Part shown: in pieces, positions 33,636-42,235 of the stretch
Layout of the letters: every line of letters begins with the position of its first letter
Numbering within the stretch: position 1 is the first letter of the stretch
NCBI RefSeq assembly: GCF_008041835.1
Contig: NZ_VRYE01000053.1
Location: 1-64,000 of the forward strand
Direction: 5' to 3'
DNA length: 64,000 bases
Source: Ectopseudomonas mendocina
GTDB lineage: Bacteria > Pseudomonadota > Gammaproteobacteria > Pseudomonadales > Pseudomonadaceae
Made by a program: the position numbers and the translations under genes
The notes under the pieces: generated by a model
Databases searched by the model: none
Told to the model about the DNA's origin: nothing
The model's input: only the letters and a program-made list of their open reading frames with translations

Positions 33636-35098
33636 AGTCGACCGCAGAACAGCTTCCGATCATCGAATACCAAGGTGACCACCTGGTGGTGAAGGCCTAT
33701 GCCGGGTGCGGCAAGACGACCACGCTTGTTGCCTATGCCAACCATCACAGCCACTTGCGGATGCTCTATCTGGCTTACAACCGCGCTATTCGGGACGAAG
33801 GCGCGGAGAAGTTTCCGAAAAACGTAGTGTGCAAGACATCCCACCAGTTGGCCTGGCCGCAGTTTGGCCGACACTATCAGCACAAGCTCGGGAATATCCG
33901 TCTGACAGATGCTGCCGGGCTCCTCAAAACACGGAACTGGGGAGATGTTCGAGACGCTATCGCTGTGCTCAATTCCTACCTTTCGAGCGCTGACGAAGAG
34001 ATCAGTGAGGCGCATTATTTTGCTGCGCTCAGCGAGGAAGAGGCCGCGGAGCATGGAGCTGATCACCTTGACCGGACGATAAATTCTGCCCAGAAACTCT
34101 GGGACGCGATGATCGATACTGAGAGCAAGTTCCCCTGTCAGCATGACGCATACCTGAAGCTCTTCCAGCTCAGTAATCCCCAGCTGCCGTATGACGTGAT
34201 CCTTTTCGATGAGGCTCAGGACAGTAACCCCGTGACCGCCTCCCTGGTTGCTGGTCAGAAGGCGAGGAAGATATTTGTCGGCGACAAATGGCAGCAGATC
34301 TACCGTTGGCGAGGGGCTGAGAACGCGCTTGATACGCAGATTGTGCAGGGCGCGGCGTCGATGTTCTTGACCAACTCTTTCCGGTTCGGGCCGATGATTG
34401 CCGGCGTAGCCAATGCGATCCTCAAACAGCAAGGGGAAACACGTCCCCTGGTTGGGTATGGTGCGCGCGACAAAGTGACGACATCGCTTCCCCCTGGATG
34501 TAACCACTACACCGTGCTCAACCGCACTGTGATTGGCGTGATCATGACGGCCATTGATGCGGTATCCGATGGCCAAGTTGTCTACTGGAACGGAGGGATT
34601 GAGGCATACCAGATCTCCGACCTCGAGGATGTTTACCATCTGAAGGTCGGCCGCAAGGATGAGATCCGCAACAAGCGCCTTTTTGGGCAGTTCAGCGACT
34701 TTGGAGGGTTTGCCGAAGCGGCAGAGGAGTCGAAGGATGCCGAGATGAATCGGATGCTCAGGATACTCAAGGAGCACAACGACATCCCGAAATTGATCGC
34801 AGCTCTACGCCGTAACTCAACAGATGATCCTCTTGATGCCGATGTGATTGTGAGCACATGCCACCGATCAAAGGGGCTGGAATGGGATGTGGTGGTCTTG
34901 GAAGAAGATTTCCCGGACATCTTCGACGAAGAGAAAATCACCCCAGATCAGCGGATTGATGAGCTGAATTTGCTCTATGTCGCAGCCACAAGGGCAAAGA
35001 AGGTACTGGTGATCAACAGCATCACCCAGGTCGTGATCCAGAAAAGTCACGCCGAGGCCAAGCGAGAGATGGAAGCGGCAGCGGGGCAGCGCGCATGA
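33632..35098 (+). CDS. Second UvrD/Fbh1-like helicase, 488 aa
   Basis: Same family as the 5490-6992 helicase, with the same block order but clearly diverged: Walker A GCGKTTT (25-31), DEAQD (193-197), SFRFGPMIAGVANAIL, TCHRSKGLEWDVV (about 420), ELNLLYVAATRAKKVL. Both its start and end overlap neighbours by ATGA, so translation of three genes is coupled. Being sandwiched between two membrane-protein genes is unusual for a helicase. Confidence 0.88.
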   Translation: MKSTAEQLPIIEYQGDHLVVKAYAGCGKTTTLVAYANHHSHLRMLYLAYNRAIRDEGAEKFPKNVVCKTSHQLAWPQFGRHYQHKLGNIRLTDAAGLLKTRNWGDVRDAIAVLNSYLSSADEEISEAHYFAALSEEEAAEHGADHLDRTINSAQKLWDAMIDTESKFPCQHDAYLKLFQLSNPQLPYDVILFDEAQDSNPVTASLVAGQKARKIFVGDKWQQIYRWRGAENALDTQIVQGAASMFLTNSFRFGPMIAGVANAILKQQGETRPLVGYGARDKVTTSLPPGCNHYTVLNRTVIGVIMTAIDAVSDGQVVYWNGGIEAYQISDLEDVYHLKVGRKDEIRNKRLFGQFSDFGGFAEAAEESKDAEMNRMLRILKEHNDIPKLIAALRRNSTDDPLDADVIVSTCHRSKGLEWDVVVLEEDFPDIFDEEKITPDQRIDELNLLYVAATRAKKVLVINSITQVVIQKSHAEAKREMEAAAGQRA

Positions 35099-35898
35099 TC
35101 TACCTCTACCTTGCGCTTTTACTTGTGCCTGCCGGCGCGATTTTTGTCTGGGGTAGGCTGGTGTCACAGTTTTCGGTAAAGACGTGGATCGTCTATCGGA
35201 ACACTGGAATCATCGGGGGGCCTGTACATGAGCTGGCGCACGCGATTGCATGCCTGCTCTTCGGCCTGCGAATCAGGAAGCTTGCGCTATTCGCACCGGA
35301 TGCAATCACTGGGCAGTTGGGCTACGTCGAGTTTTCCTATAGCCCGTTTTCTTTGCGCAACTCGATTGGTCTTCTTGTTCAGGGTATTGCGCCCTTGTTG
35401 GCCGGGGGCGCAATCGCCGTTCTCTCCCTCGGCACATCATCCGAACAGAGCCTTCCCGACCAGGGCATGGTGCCTTTGGTGGTCTGGATTGGCACTGTGG
35501 CCACCGGTTCTGTTGCCGCGATCATCGACTTGGGTACTGGCTCATTGCAGGGGTTTGCTCTGGCGTTGCTCGTCCTGGTTATCTCGATGCACGCGATTCC
35601 GAGCACTGCCGATATCGCCCTGGGCCTCAAGGGCTTTGCCATCATCGCGGTCGCTTTCGGCGGCTTGGTCTTCTTGCTCCATATGATCCCATTCCAGGGA
35701 GAAGGTGTTGCAATGGCGTTCATCATCAAGGCCGCGGATTTTGTGGCGCGTTATCTCGAGATCGGGATGTGGCATGCGCTCAACGGCGCAGTAACGGTGG
35801 TGACCCTATCTGTAGTCGCGAGCGTAGTGCTGATCCTGCTCCCAGCGTTTTTTTTCCATCTCAAATCCTTTTGGGATGGAGCCCGTGGCTATGTTTGA
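35095..35898 (+). CDS. Polytopic membrane protein with HExxH motif, M50-like, 267 aa
   Basis: GPVHELAHAIACLLFGL places a zinc-binding HELAH (45-49) in a hydrophobic segment, as in site-2 protease-type (M50) intramembrane proteases. Five to six further membrane segments follow. I do not see the family's usual NxxPxxxLDG motif, so catalysis is uncertain. Its ATG overlaps the helicase stop. A copy of the iteron core (ATCTGTAGTCGC, 35808-35819) lies inside the gene. Confidence 0.65.
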   Translation: MIYLYLALLLVPAGAIFVWGRLVSQFSVKTWIVYRNTGIIGGPVHELAHAIACLLFGLRIRKLALFAPDAITGQLGYVEFSYSPFSLRNSIGLLVQGIAPLLAGGAIAVLSLGTSSEQSLPDQGMVPLVVWIGTVATGSVAAIIDLGTGSLQGFALALLVLVISMHAIPSTADIALGLKGFAIIAVAFGGLVFLLHMIPFQGEGVAMAFIIKAADFVARYLEIGMWHALNGAVTVVTLSVVASVVLILLPAFFFHLKSFWDGARGYV

Positions 35899-35964
35899 GC
35901 ACTTATGGTGTATGCAGTCGCGGGTGCTTTATGCCCGAGCAATTCACGAAGTCAAGGAAATTAT

Positions 35965-36693
35965 ATGCCCAAGTTTCTTAACACCAGCGCTACCAACTAC
36001 TACCTGGAGGAGCTGATCAAGAACGCCAAAGAGCGGCTGATCCTGATCAGCCCTTTCCTCAAAATCAATGATCGCATCCGCGAGCTGCTGGAAGACAAAA
36101 ACCGCATGAAGATTGACGTGCGGATCGTCTATGGCAAGAGCGAGCTCAACCCGCAGGAGATTAACTGGCTCAAGGGCCTGACCTTCGTTCGCACGAGCTT
36201 CTGCAAGAATCTGCATGCCAAGTGCTACCTCAACGAAGAAGTGGCCATCATCACCAGCCTCAACCTCTACGAGTTCAGCCAGGTAAATAACAACGAGATG
36301 GGCATCCTGCTGACCCGGGAGGCTGACCCGGAGTGCTACCGCGATGCCTACGACGAAGCTCAGCGTATTGTCCGTGTAAGCGATGAGGTGCGTATTGCAA
36401 TGGAAATGGTCGTCAAGGTCGAAGGCGGGGGCGCTGCTGCTCAGGCAGCCTCAGCATCGACCGATGAGGCTGATGGCGGCTCGGGCGCTATGACCAAGCT
36501 CACCTCTGCAAAGTTGGCTGCAAAAATGGGCATCAAGACGAAAGACCTGATGGATCGGCTTGTTGCGGGGGGATACCTCGAGCTTCGAGATACCATGCAT
36601 TACCTGACAGACCTTGGTAAATCCGCAGGTGGCGAGTTCCGGAAGGGGCCTGGCGGTTTTTACTTTTTGTGGCCGTTTGATTTTGGTTTTTGA
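35965..36693 (+). CDS. PLD-like (HxK) protein with C-terminal winged helix, 242 aa
   Basis: Residues about 5-155 match the phospholipase D/nuclease fold: helix YYLEELIKNAKERLILISPFL, then KNLHAKCYLNEEVAIITSLN with a single H-x-K-x4-(N) motif. Single-motif forms act as dimers, often as nucleases (Nuc-like). After an Ala/Gly linker (about 160-185), a small winged-helix-like domain (AAKMGIKTKDLMDRLVAGGYLE) may bind DNA. AAGGAAA precedes ATG 35965. A nuclease of conjugation or defence is possible; the substrate is unknown. Confidence 0.75.
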   Translation: MPKFLNTSATNYYLEELIKNAKERLILISPFLKINDRIRELLEDKNRMKIDVRIVYGKSELNPQEINWLKGLTFVRTSFCKNLHAKCYLNEEVAIITSLNLYEFSQVNNNEMGILLTREADPECYRDAYDEAQRIVRVSDEVRIAMEMVVKVEGGGAAAQAASASTDEADGGSGAMTKLTSAKLAAKMGIKTKDLMDRLVAGGYLELRDTMHYLTDLGKSAGGEFRKGPGGFYFLWPFDFGF

Positions 36694-36786
36694 CGCTTGT
36701 GTCGAAGCCCGACCGGCACCCAAAGCAAGCCTGGATGCCATGGAATCCATCACTTGACATGAGCCGGGCCAGAAGCACGATAAGCG

Positions 36787-36820
36787 AGCCGCCCGAGGCT
36801 GACCAAGGGCGGCTTTTCTT
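36787..36820 (+). terminator. Terminator after the PLD-like gene
   Basis: GCCGCCC (36788-36794) pairs with GGGCGGC (36807-36813), followed by TTTTCTT. Confidence 0.8.
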
Positions 36821-36866
36821 TATCTACCGGGCCTGCTTGACCGCAAATTTGCGTGATCCCAGAGGG

Positions 36867-36895
36867 TTGCAGGCATCCCTGTAAATAGGCATCAT
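36867..36895 (+). promoter_or_regulatory. Probable sigma-70 promoter of the first leader-cassette operon
   Basis: TTGCAG-17 nt-CATCAT lies just after the terminator and before a 190-nt untranslated region. The -10 is weak, so the call is tentative. Confidence 0.4.
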
Positions 36896-36947
36896 GGCCC
36901 TACCGAAAGGTGCGTAAGCTGCGCGCTATTGCAGCTCAAGAACCCTC

Positions 36948-36967
36948 ACAGTCCCGATCGGGACTGT
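36948..36967. promoter_or_regulatory. Perfect 20-bp palindrome
   Basis: ACAGTCCCGATCGGGACTGT is its own reverse complement. It lies at the start of the untranslated region of the operon, about 50 nt after the predicted promoter, so it is either an operator or a strong RNA hairpin. Further short hairpins (AGCATA/TATGCT, ACGC/GCGT, CCGTGC/GCACGG) follow up to 37060; no gene lies in 36694-37149. Confidence 0.6.
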
Positions 36968-37087
36968 TCAAGTAAGCATAAGTCCGTCTGACCTATGCTA
37001 CCCCCCAGAATCAACCATCCACGCATGAGCGTAGATGTTTGTCCGTGCCTGGCACGGGTCGTTAGCTGCGACTCTAATCAGCTTAAA

Positions 37088-37149
37088 AACCTACCCATGC
37101 GGGGAAACCCGTATGGGATTTCTCCGCTCTGAAAACTGGAGTTGAGAAT
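37088..37149 (+). promoter_or_regulatory. Leader element 1
   Basis: CCCATGCGGG pairs with CCCGTATGGG around GAAA (37094-37117), so GGGGA sits at the tip. TTTCTCC then faces the ribosome site GGAG (37138-37141). Start codon at 37150. Confidence 0.7.
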
Positions 37150-37509
37150 ATGAGCAATACCAACGAAGTCGTTAATCTGACCAAGTTTAAAACTACCCGT
37201 GAACTCGAAGCCTTCGGGGTTCGTGATCTTACAAGTTGGAAGGAATTTCAGGAGATTCGTAGTCTCCTTTTCTTCCCGGTGTTGCCGACCAAGGAAAGTG
37301 TTGCAAAGCGCGTTGAGCGTCTTGCCGAAATTGCCCTTGCTGAAGCAAAGAAATCTGGCACAACTACCGTTCTGGTCAGTTGCCCGCCATGGATGATGCA
37401 TTCGCTGTGTGCCGAGCTGGTTTATCACGGGCTCACACCAGTCGTAAGCTTCACCAAAAAAACCAGTGAAGACAGCCTGTCTGTGATTGATCTGGTAGTT
37501 GCTGCGTAA
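37150..37509 (+). CDS. Hypothetical protein, 119 aa, first leader-cassette gene
   Basis: The protein is soluble alpha/beta: a helical N-terminal half and a strand-helix-strand C-terminal half (TTVLVSCPPWMMHSLCAELVYHGLTPVVSF read in parts). No catalytic motif recognised. It opens the operon that runs to 44245. Confidence 0.65.
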   Translation: MSNTNEVVNLTKFKTTRELEAFGVRDLTSWKEFQEIRSLLFFPVLPTKESVAKRVERLAEIALAEAKKSGTTTVLVSCPPWMMHSLCAELVYHGLTPVVSFTKKTSEDSLSVIDLVVAA

Positions 37510-37529
37510 AACCCGCACAAAATAAACCG

Positions 37530-37603
37530 CCCACTGGGGGAGTCTTCCCCTATGGGGATTCTCCTTTTCTTGGGCAACTGCTTTCGAGAACGGAGAATTT
37601 AAA
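37530..37603 (+). promoter_or_regulatory. Leader element 2
   Basis: CCCACTGGGG…TCCCCTATGGGG hairpin (37530-37557) with GGGGGAG entering the loop, then TTCTCC (37559-37564) complementary to GGAGAA (37592-37597) before ATG 37604. Confidence 0.7.
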
Positions 37604-38572
37604 ATGCAATTCAATGCACAAGTTGAGATGAAAGAGTTCGGCTTCAATACCAACGCGAAAGCACCTGGTTTTGCAGAAGGACACCAGTGGATGCATCACG
37701 TCGCGCCGAAGAAGAAGTATTTCTTCCGCGAGATGCTGGTCAAGCCGTTCATGAGCTGGCTCTACGCTCCGTTTGGGGATAGCTGCATGCTCCTCGGCCC
37801 AACTGGATCGGGTAAGTCTTCGCTCGTAGAGCAAGTCACTGCCCATCTTAATTGGCCCTGCATCACCGTTTCGGCACACAGCCGGATGGAAATGCCGGAG
37901 CTTACTGGTTACAACCTGCCTGTCACCGATCCGGTGAGTGGCGACCTGAACACGAAGTTTGTGGATGGGCCGCTGACCCAAGCAATGCGCAATGGGTTTG
38001 TGTTCGTGCTCGATGAGTACGACACGCTTGATCCGGCAGTAACTGTAGGTCTGCACGCTGTCATGGAGGGGAGACCCTTAGTGATTGCGGAAAACAATGG
38101 TGAGGTTGTGAAGCCTCATGCCAACTTCCGGTTTGTCGCTTGCGGCAATACGGCGGGACAGGGCGATGCATCGGGAGTACATGCTGGCACCATGCAGCAG
38201 AACCTGGCATCGCTGGATCGCTTCCGTGTGTTTGAGGTTCCATACCTCGAGGCTGATAACGAAGTAGCAACTTTGATATCTGCTTTGCCAATGCTTCCGG
38301 AAGAGATGGCGAAAAACATGGTGAAGGTTGCGAACTCCATTCGTAATCAACATCAAGGGTTAGGTGGTAATTACCTAAGCGTCACGATGTCCACTCGGAC
38401 ATTGCTTCGTTGGGGGCGTATCTCTTGTGGATACACTCATCAGGGCGCAGCTAATCCGCTTCAGCTTTCGCTGGATGAATCACTGCTCAATCGCTGCGAT
38501 TTAGTTCAGAAAACAGCAATTCGTAAGATCGCCCAGAGTGTCTTTGGTGGCGATTGGAAAGTTGCTGTGTAA
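37604..38572 (+). CDS. cobS: CobS/MoxR-like AAA+ ATPase, 322 aa
   Basis: AAA+ ATPase of the CobS/MoxR branch: Walker A GPTGSGKS (65-72), MEMPELTGY after it, Walker B FVFVLDEYDTLDP (about 132-144), sensor 1 FRFVACGNT, and an arginine-finger region near LDRFRVFEVPYL. Cobaltochelatase CobS works with the VWA protein CobT; on plasmids the pair occurs with DUF3150 and no chelatase subunit (no CobN here), so chelation is unlikely. SXT/IncA-C elements carry a similar cobS-like gene near their ssb-bet-exo genes, as here. The partners are the next two genes. Confidence 0.88.
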   Translation: MQFNAQVEMKEFGFNTNAKAPGFAEGHQWMHHVAPKKKYFFREMLVKPFMSWLYAPFGDSCMLLGPTGSGKSSLVEQVTAHLNWPCITVSAHSRMEMPELTGYNLPVTDPVSGDLNTKFVDGPLTQAMRNGFVFVLDEYDTLDPAVTVGLHAVMEGRPLVIAENNGEVVKPHANFRFVACGNTAGQGDASGVHAGTMQQNLASLDRFRVFEVPYLEADNEVATLISALPMLPEEMAKNMVKVANSIRNQHQGLGGNYLSVTMSTRTLLRWGRISCGYTHQGAANPLQLSLDESLLNRCDLVQKTAIRKIAQSVFGGDWKVAV

Positions 38573-38576
38573 AAAA

Positions 38577-38648
38577 CCCTAAGGGGGAATCTCCCCCCAC
38601 GGGTGCGATTCCCCCTTTTTCATGCATGTGAGAAAGGAGAATCGTAAA
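38577..38648 (+). promoter_or_regulatory. Leader element 3
   Basis: CCC…GGGGGAATCTCCCCCC…GGG hairpin (38577-38603) with GGA at its tip, then a CCCCCTTTTTC tract that can pair with GAAAGGAG before ATG 38649. Confidence 0.65.
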
Positions 38649-39848
38649 ATGTCCATTCAACAGAATGAAATTAAAATCCTAGACCAACTACTGCTGGTCG
38701 ATCTTTCCGGTATCCATCTGTGGACTGCTCGGAAAAAGCTTAAACCTGAAATGCTGGAGGGGAAGATTCCTCCTGCTATTTTGGCTTCACTCGGCTCGAT
38801 GCGTGTAATCGACCCGGAGAAGCTGAAACCGTTTGAGAAGATCAAACGGCAGGCTACAAAGGTGGTGGAAGAGTGCGGTGTGCGATTTCTGGGTGGCTAT
38901 GCAGTTTCCCAGGACAAGATTCAGGAGGTTGTTGACCGACTGGAAGCGCTCAAATCGCAATTCTACGACTTGAAAAACAACTTTCTCCCTAACTACGAAC
39001 GCTGGATCACTGAGTGGATCGACAAGGGCTGGGAGAAGCAAGAATGGCGTGATGCTATCCGCACCTCGGTGACACCGAAGGCGCAGGTAGATGCTGGGAT
39101 GCACTTTGGGTACGCGGCATGCCGTGTTTCCCCAGATGGCGACAAACACCTCTCTAACACGCTGGGTACGCAGGTCCGTGGTTTGTCAGATCAGCTGTAC
39201 GCTGAGACGGCAGATACAGCCGAGCGCTTGCTTGAAACAGGCTTGGCCACTCGTGGCCATGTCACACAAACGACGCTGAACACTGTTCGGAAAATCAACG
39301 CCAAGCTTCGCGGCCTGATGTTCCTGTCCAGTGAGGTCAAAGCCCTAACCGAACACATTGAGGAAGTCCTTGCGGCTCTCCCCAAGTCCGGGGTGGTTAA
39401 TGGCTCTCAGTACAACAGCGTTGTAGCCCTTGTGTCGGCCCTCTCTGATGAGGACTCGATCAAGCGGCTGATCAAAAACCTGAACATTGCCAACGGTCAT
39501 GAAGATGCATCGATGGCCTTCGTTCCAGCATTGCCTTCAGTTGAAACCGCGGCCCCGGCCAGTGTTGAAACAGAGGCTCCTACAGCAGTTGAGATCGAGG
39601 CTACGGCCGAGACTGTCGCTGCTGTTGCTGTACCTGCTGCTGAAGTACCCGTGGATGCCGTAACGATGGGCGAGGAAGAGCTGAGCGCAAGCGTAGCTAC
39701 TCTGAGTTGTCACGACAGCATCAACGAAGTACCAGCAACACCCGAGGTTGTTGAACCAGCTGAATCCGTTCCAGTGGAACAGGCTGAAGAACCCCTCGTA
39801 ATCAATCCGTCCGAACCCGATATGCCTTTCGGCACCTTCTGGTTCTGA
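38649..39848 (+). CDS. DUF3150-family protein, 399 aa
   Basis: The sequence reads as DUF3150: MSIQQNEIKILDQLLLVDLS, LWTARKKLKPE, then VVEECGVRFLGGYAVSQDKIQEV and a long helical middle (LPNYERWITEWIDKGWEKQEW). DUF3150 proteins accompany CobS-like ATPases and CobT-like VWA proteins; their job is unknown. Residues about 290-390 are Ala/Glu/Val/Pro-rich and probably disordered. The last six residues, FGTFWF, recur exactly at the end of the YqaJ exonuclease at 55850-56893. Start at 38649, behind GGAGAA. Confidence 0.82.
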   Translation: MSIQQNEIKILDQLLLVDLSGIHLWTARKKLKPEMLEGKIPPAILASLGSMRVIDPEKLKPFEKIKRQATKVVEECGVRFLGGYAVSQDKIQEVVDRLEALKSQFYDLKNNFLPNYERWITEWIDKGWEKQEWRDAIRTSVTPKAQVDAGMHFGYAACRVSPDGDKHLSNTLGTQVRGLSDQLYAETADTAERLLETGLATRGHVTQTTLNTVRKINAKLRGLMFLSSEVKALTEHIEEVLAALPKSGVVNGSQYNSVVALVSALSDEDSIKRLIKNLNIANGHEDASMAFVPALPSVETAAPASVETEAPTAVEIEATAETVAAVAVPAAEVPVDAVTMGEEELSASVATLSCHDSINEVPATPEVVEPAESVPVEQAEEPLVINPSEPDMPFGTFWF

Positions 39849-39861
39849 CATCACAAACAAA

Positions 39862-39928
39862 CCCCGCGTGGGAGTAACCCTCCTCGCGGGGTTATTCCTT
39901 TTCGCGGTGGCGAGAAAGGAGATGAACG
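39862..39928 (+). promoter_or_regulatory. Leader element 4
   Basis: CCCCGCG…CGCGGGG hairpin (39862-39891) with GGGAG inside. CCTTTTCG then pairs almost fully with CGAGAAAGG, masking the ribosome site of ATG 39929. Confidence 0.72.
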
Positions 39929-41743
39929 ATGAGCAATCAGTCCCTAGTCGGCACTCTGCCGATCTACGCACAGCACCTTGCCGAGCTAACTGGCGTCAAA
40001 GTGCATGTTGAGGGTATCCAGGCTAAGACAGATGGAAAAAACGTATTTGTCCCCTTCACCGAGGACGATCTGCCGCTGTCCTTCGGGTACATCGCACATG
40101 AATGCTCCCATGTCCGCAACACAGACATGGGCTGCTTTCGCGACTCAAGCCCGACACCCTTCCGCAAGAACCTGCTGAACATTCTTGAGGACATCCGCAT
40201 TGAACGATTGAGCATGGATCAGTACCCAGGTACTGAGTCGGACATTCGCTACCTGAACCGCAAGGTTCTGCTTGAGCCGTTTCGGCCTGAGCAGGTGGAT
40301 GACTGCCCGGCGCTTCATGTGATTCACAACGGAATTCTCTACGGTGGTTACTGGCTACTCCAGGAACCGCAGCTTGAGGTTCCAGCAAAAGCCTACCTGG
40401 CCCGTATGGAGACCCTTCTTGGGGCTGACCTTACGGATCAGATCCTGACCCTGGTGAAGAACACCCTGGCGTGCGAGAGCACAACAGATGTTCTCGCTCT
40501 GGTGGACGCGATTATCGACCTGCTGCCTTCGCAAGAGGATGAGCAGGAAGATGAGCAACCGCAGCCCGAGCAAGGCTCGGAGGGTGCTCCTCAGGACTCG
40601 CAAGAGTCGGGTGGAGGCGATCAGCAGCAGGAGCAGAAGCAAGACGGTGGTGCGGGGTCAGGTGATGAAGGCAAAGAAGATGGGCAACCTGAATCCAAGC
40701 AGGAAGCATCTGATGGAGGCCAGTCCGGCTCCGACCCGCAAGAGCAATCCCAACCAAGTAGCGGCAGCAATGCCGGCGACGATGGACAAGAAACCTCGCA
40801 GTCCAGCAATGGCAGCGGCAAACCTTCCCCAGAAGCCAGCAACCTGCGCGAGCAGGCCAAGGATGCAACCGAAGCCGACCTGAAAGGGTTGATCTCGGAA
40901 GTAGGTGATAAGGCGGGCGAGTTGCTAGGCCGTAAGGCAGTGCGCGATGGTAATCCGCTCCGACCATTCTCTCTGGATGGGAGGGGGAGGAACCGATCCG
41001 ATCAAGCGAGCGTCCGCCGTGTGCAATTGGGCATCGAGCAATCGGCCGGTCTGCGACAGTGCCTTAATGGGCTGTTACAGGCGCAGGTTGATTGCCGTGT
41101 TCGGCTGAAGCGGCAGGGCAAGCGGATCGACACTGGCCGTATCGCCATGATGAAGGGCGGCGAAACGAGGGTGTTTAGAAGTAAGTCTCGAGCAGAGCGT
41201 CAGTCTGCATCGATCCAGATTCTTCTCGACAAGTCGGGGAGTATGAAATCTGCGATGGATCAGGCCGAAGCCGCAGTCTATGCGGTTCTAAGCGCGCTGG
41301 AGGGACTTCCGCTGGTGACAACCGGCGCGATGTCGTTTCCCAACAAGGCGAACGATGGCGTTGAGCGCTGCGCACTGATCAAGAGCCCGAAAGAGCGACT
41401 GATCAGGGCGGTAAGCGAAGGTGGCTTTGGTGCGATGTCGGAGGGCGGTACGCCTCTTGCGCAAGCACTGTGGCCGGCTGCTGTTGAAGTTCTTCGTGCG
41501 AAGGGCGAGAAGAAGATTCTTTTCGTCATAACGGATGGGGAACCGAACGCAGGTACTACTCATGCAGCGAAAGAGTTTATTCAGCGGTGTGAGGTCAGCG
41601 GCATCGAAGTGATTGGACTTGGTTTCGGAAGTGCCAATGAGCACATCCTGAAAGCATTGTTCAGCCAATACCGTGCTGTTGGGGAGGTTGCGAATCTCAA
41701 GAACTCGCTCTTTGAGCTTGTTCGCGAAGCATTAGCCGCCTGA
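39929..41743 (+). CDS. cobT: CobT-like protein: HExxH peptidase-like plus VWA domain, 604 aa
   Basis: The N-terminal domain has HECSH (57-61), a zinc-binding HExxH in a helix preceded by FGYIA, as in VWA-linked metallopeptidases. A long Gln/Glu/Ser/Gly-rich acidic linker spans about 185-310. The C-terminal VWA domain (about 425-600) has an intact MIDAS: DKSGS (434-438), a GGTP threonine (about 507) and ITDGEP (about 534). Together with the CobS-like ATPase it should form a MoxR-VWA remodelling pair, with DUF3150 as a third partner. The target is unknown. The acidic linker makes reading from other frames here unsafe. Confidence 0.85.
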   Translation: MSNQSLVGTLPIYAQHLAELTGVKVHVEGIQAKTDGKNVFVPFTEDDLPLSFGYIAHECSHVRNTDMGCFRDSSPTPFRKNLLNILEDIRIERLSMDQYPGTESDIRYLNRKVLLEPFRPEQVDDCPALHVIHNGILYGGYWLLQEPQLEVPAKAYLARMETLLGADLTDQILTLVKNTLACESTTDVLALVDAIIDLLPSQEDEQEDEQPQPEQGSEGAPQDSQESGGGDQQQEQKQDGGAGSGDEGKEDGQPESKQEASDGGQSGSDPQEQSQPSSGSNAGDDGQETSQSSNGSGKPSPEASNLREQAKDATEADLKGLISEVGDKAGELLGRKAVRDGNPLRPFSLDGRGRNRSDQASVRRVQLGIEQSAGLRQCLNGLLQAQVDCRVRLKRQGKRIDTGRIAMMKGGETRVFRSKSRAERQSASIQILLDKSGSMKSAMDQAEAAVYAVLSALEGLPLVTTGAMSFPNKANDGVERCALIKSPKERLIRAVSEGGFGAMSEGGTPLAQALWPAAVEVLRAKGEKKILFVITDGEPNAGTTHAAKEFIQRCEVSGIEVIGLGFGSANEHILKALFSQYRAVGEVANLKNSLFELVREALAA

Positions 41744-41758
41744 CAAATAACCATTCAA

Positions 41759-41812
41759 CCCACTAGGGGCTTTCCCTAGTGGGAGGCCTCTGTCGGTTTG
41801 AGGAGGTCTGAA
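41759..41812 (+). promoter_or_regulatory. Leader element 5
   Basis: CCCACTAGGG-gcttt-CCCTAGTGGG is a perfect 10-bp stem (41759-41783) without GGA in the loop. GGCCTC downstream can pair with GAGG of the ribosome site before ATG 41813. Confidence 0.7.
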
Positions 41813-42229
41813 ATGGAAAATACTGCGACTGCGTTGCCCTTGCTGGATCTGTTTGGGGAGCAAGTAATAATTCAGCGCCGCTCGTTTGAGCGGAGACCAC
41901 GGAGAAAGGCAAGCCATGCGCGAGTCTTTCAACTTGGATTTCTCGACATTCTGGAAATGTCAGACGCTGAGCTGGAAGCCCTGCGGGCACGAGACGAAAT
42001 CACCGATGATTACGTTGAGTGGATGCGGGAGTACCTGCTGAAAATCACTCTGAGGCAGGTCATTCATCCTCAGGTCAGTGAGCAGAATTGGCGCGAAGCA
42101 ATGGACTGGGTACTTTCGGACGAAGTTCATCCGTTTAGCTTCCGAGTCTGTTGTGAAGCAATGATGTGCGACTTCGAAGATGTTCGCGCTACCACATTGA
42201 AAATCGCAGCCAAAGAACTGTTTAAGTAA
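41813..42229 (+). CDS. Hypothetical protein, 138 aa
   Basis: The N-terminal 35 residues are basic (QRRSFERRPRRKASHAR), and the rest is an acidic helical domain with Trp and Cys residues (MDWVLSDEVHPFSFRVCCEAMMCDFEDVR read in parts). No family recognised. Start behind GAGGAGG. Confidence 0.62.
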   Translation: MENTATALPLLDLFGEQVIIQRRSFERRPRRKASHARVFQLGFLDILEMSDAELEALRARDEITDDYVEWMREYLLKITLRQVIHPQVSEQNWREAMDWVLSDEVHPFSFRVCCEAMMCDFEDVRATTLKIAAKELFK

Positions 42230-42235
42230 ATAGAA

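Noticed and set aside
33629-34777. 382-codon minus-strand frame
   Set aside because: It is antisense to a helicase with all motifs intact; the long open frame follows from codon bias.
40488-40967. Frames on both strands over the acidic linker of the CobT-like protein
   Set aside because: Low-complexity shadows of a Gln/Glu/Ser-rich linker.
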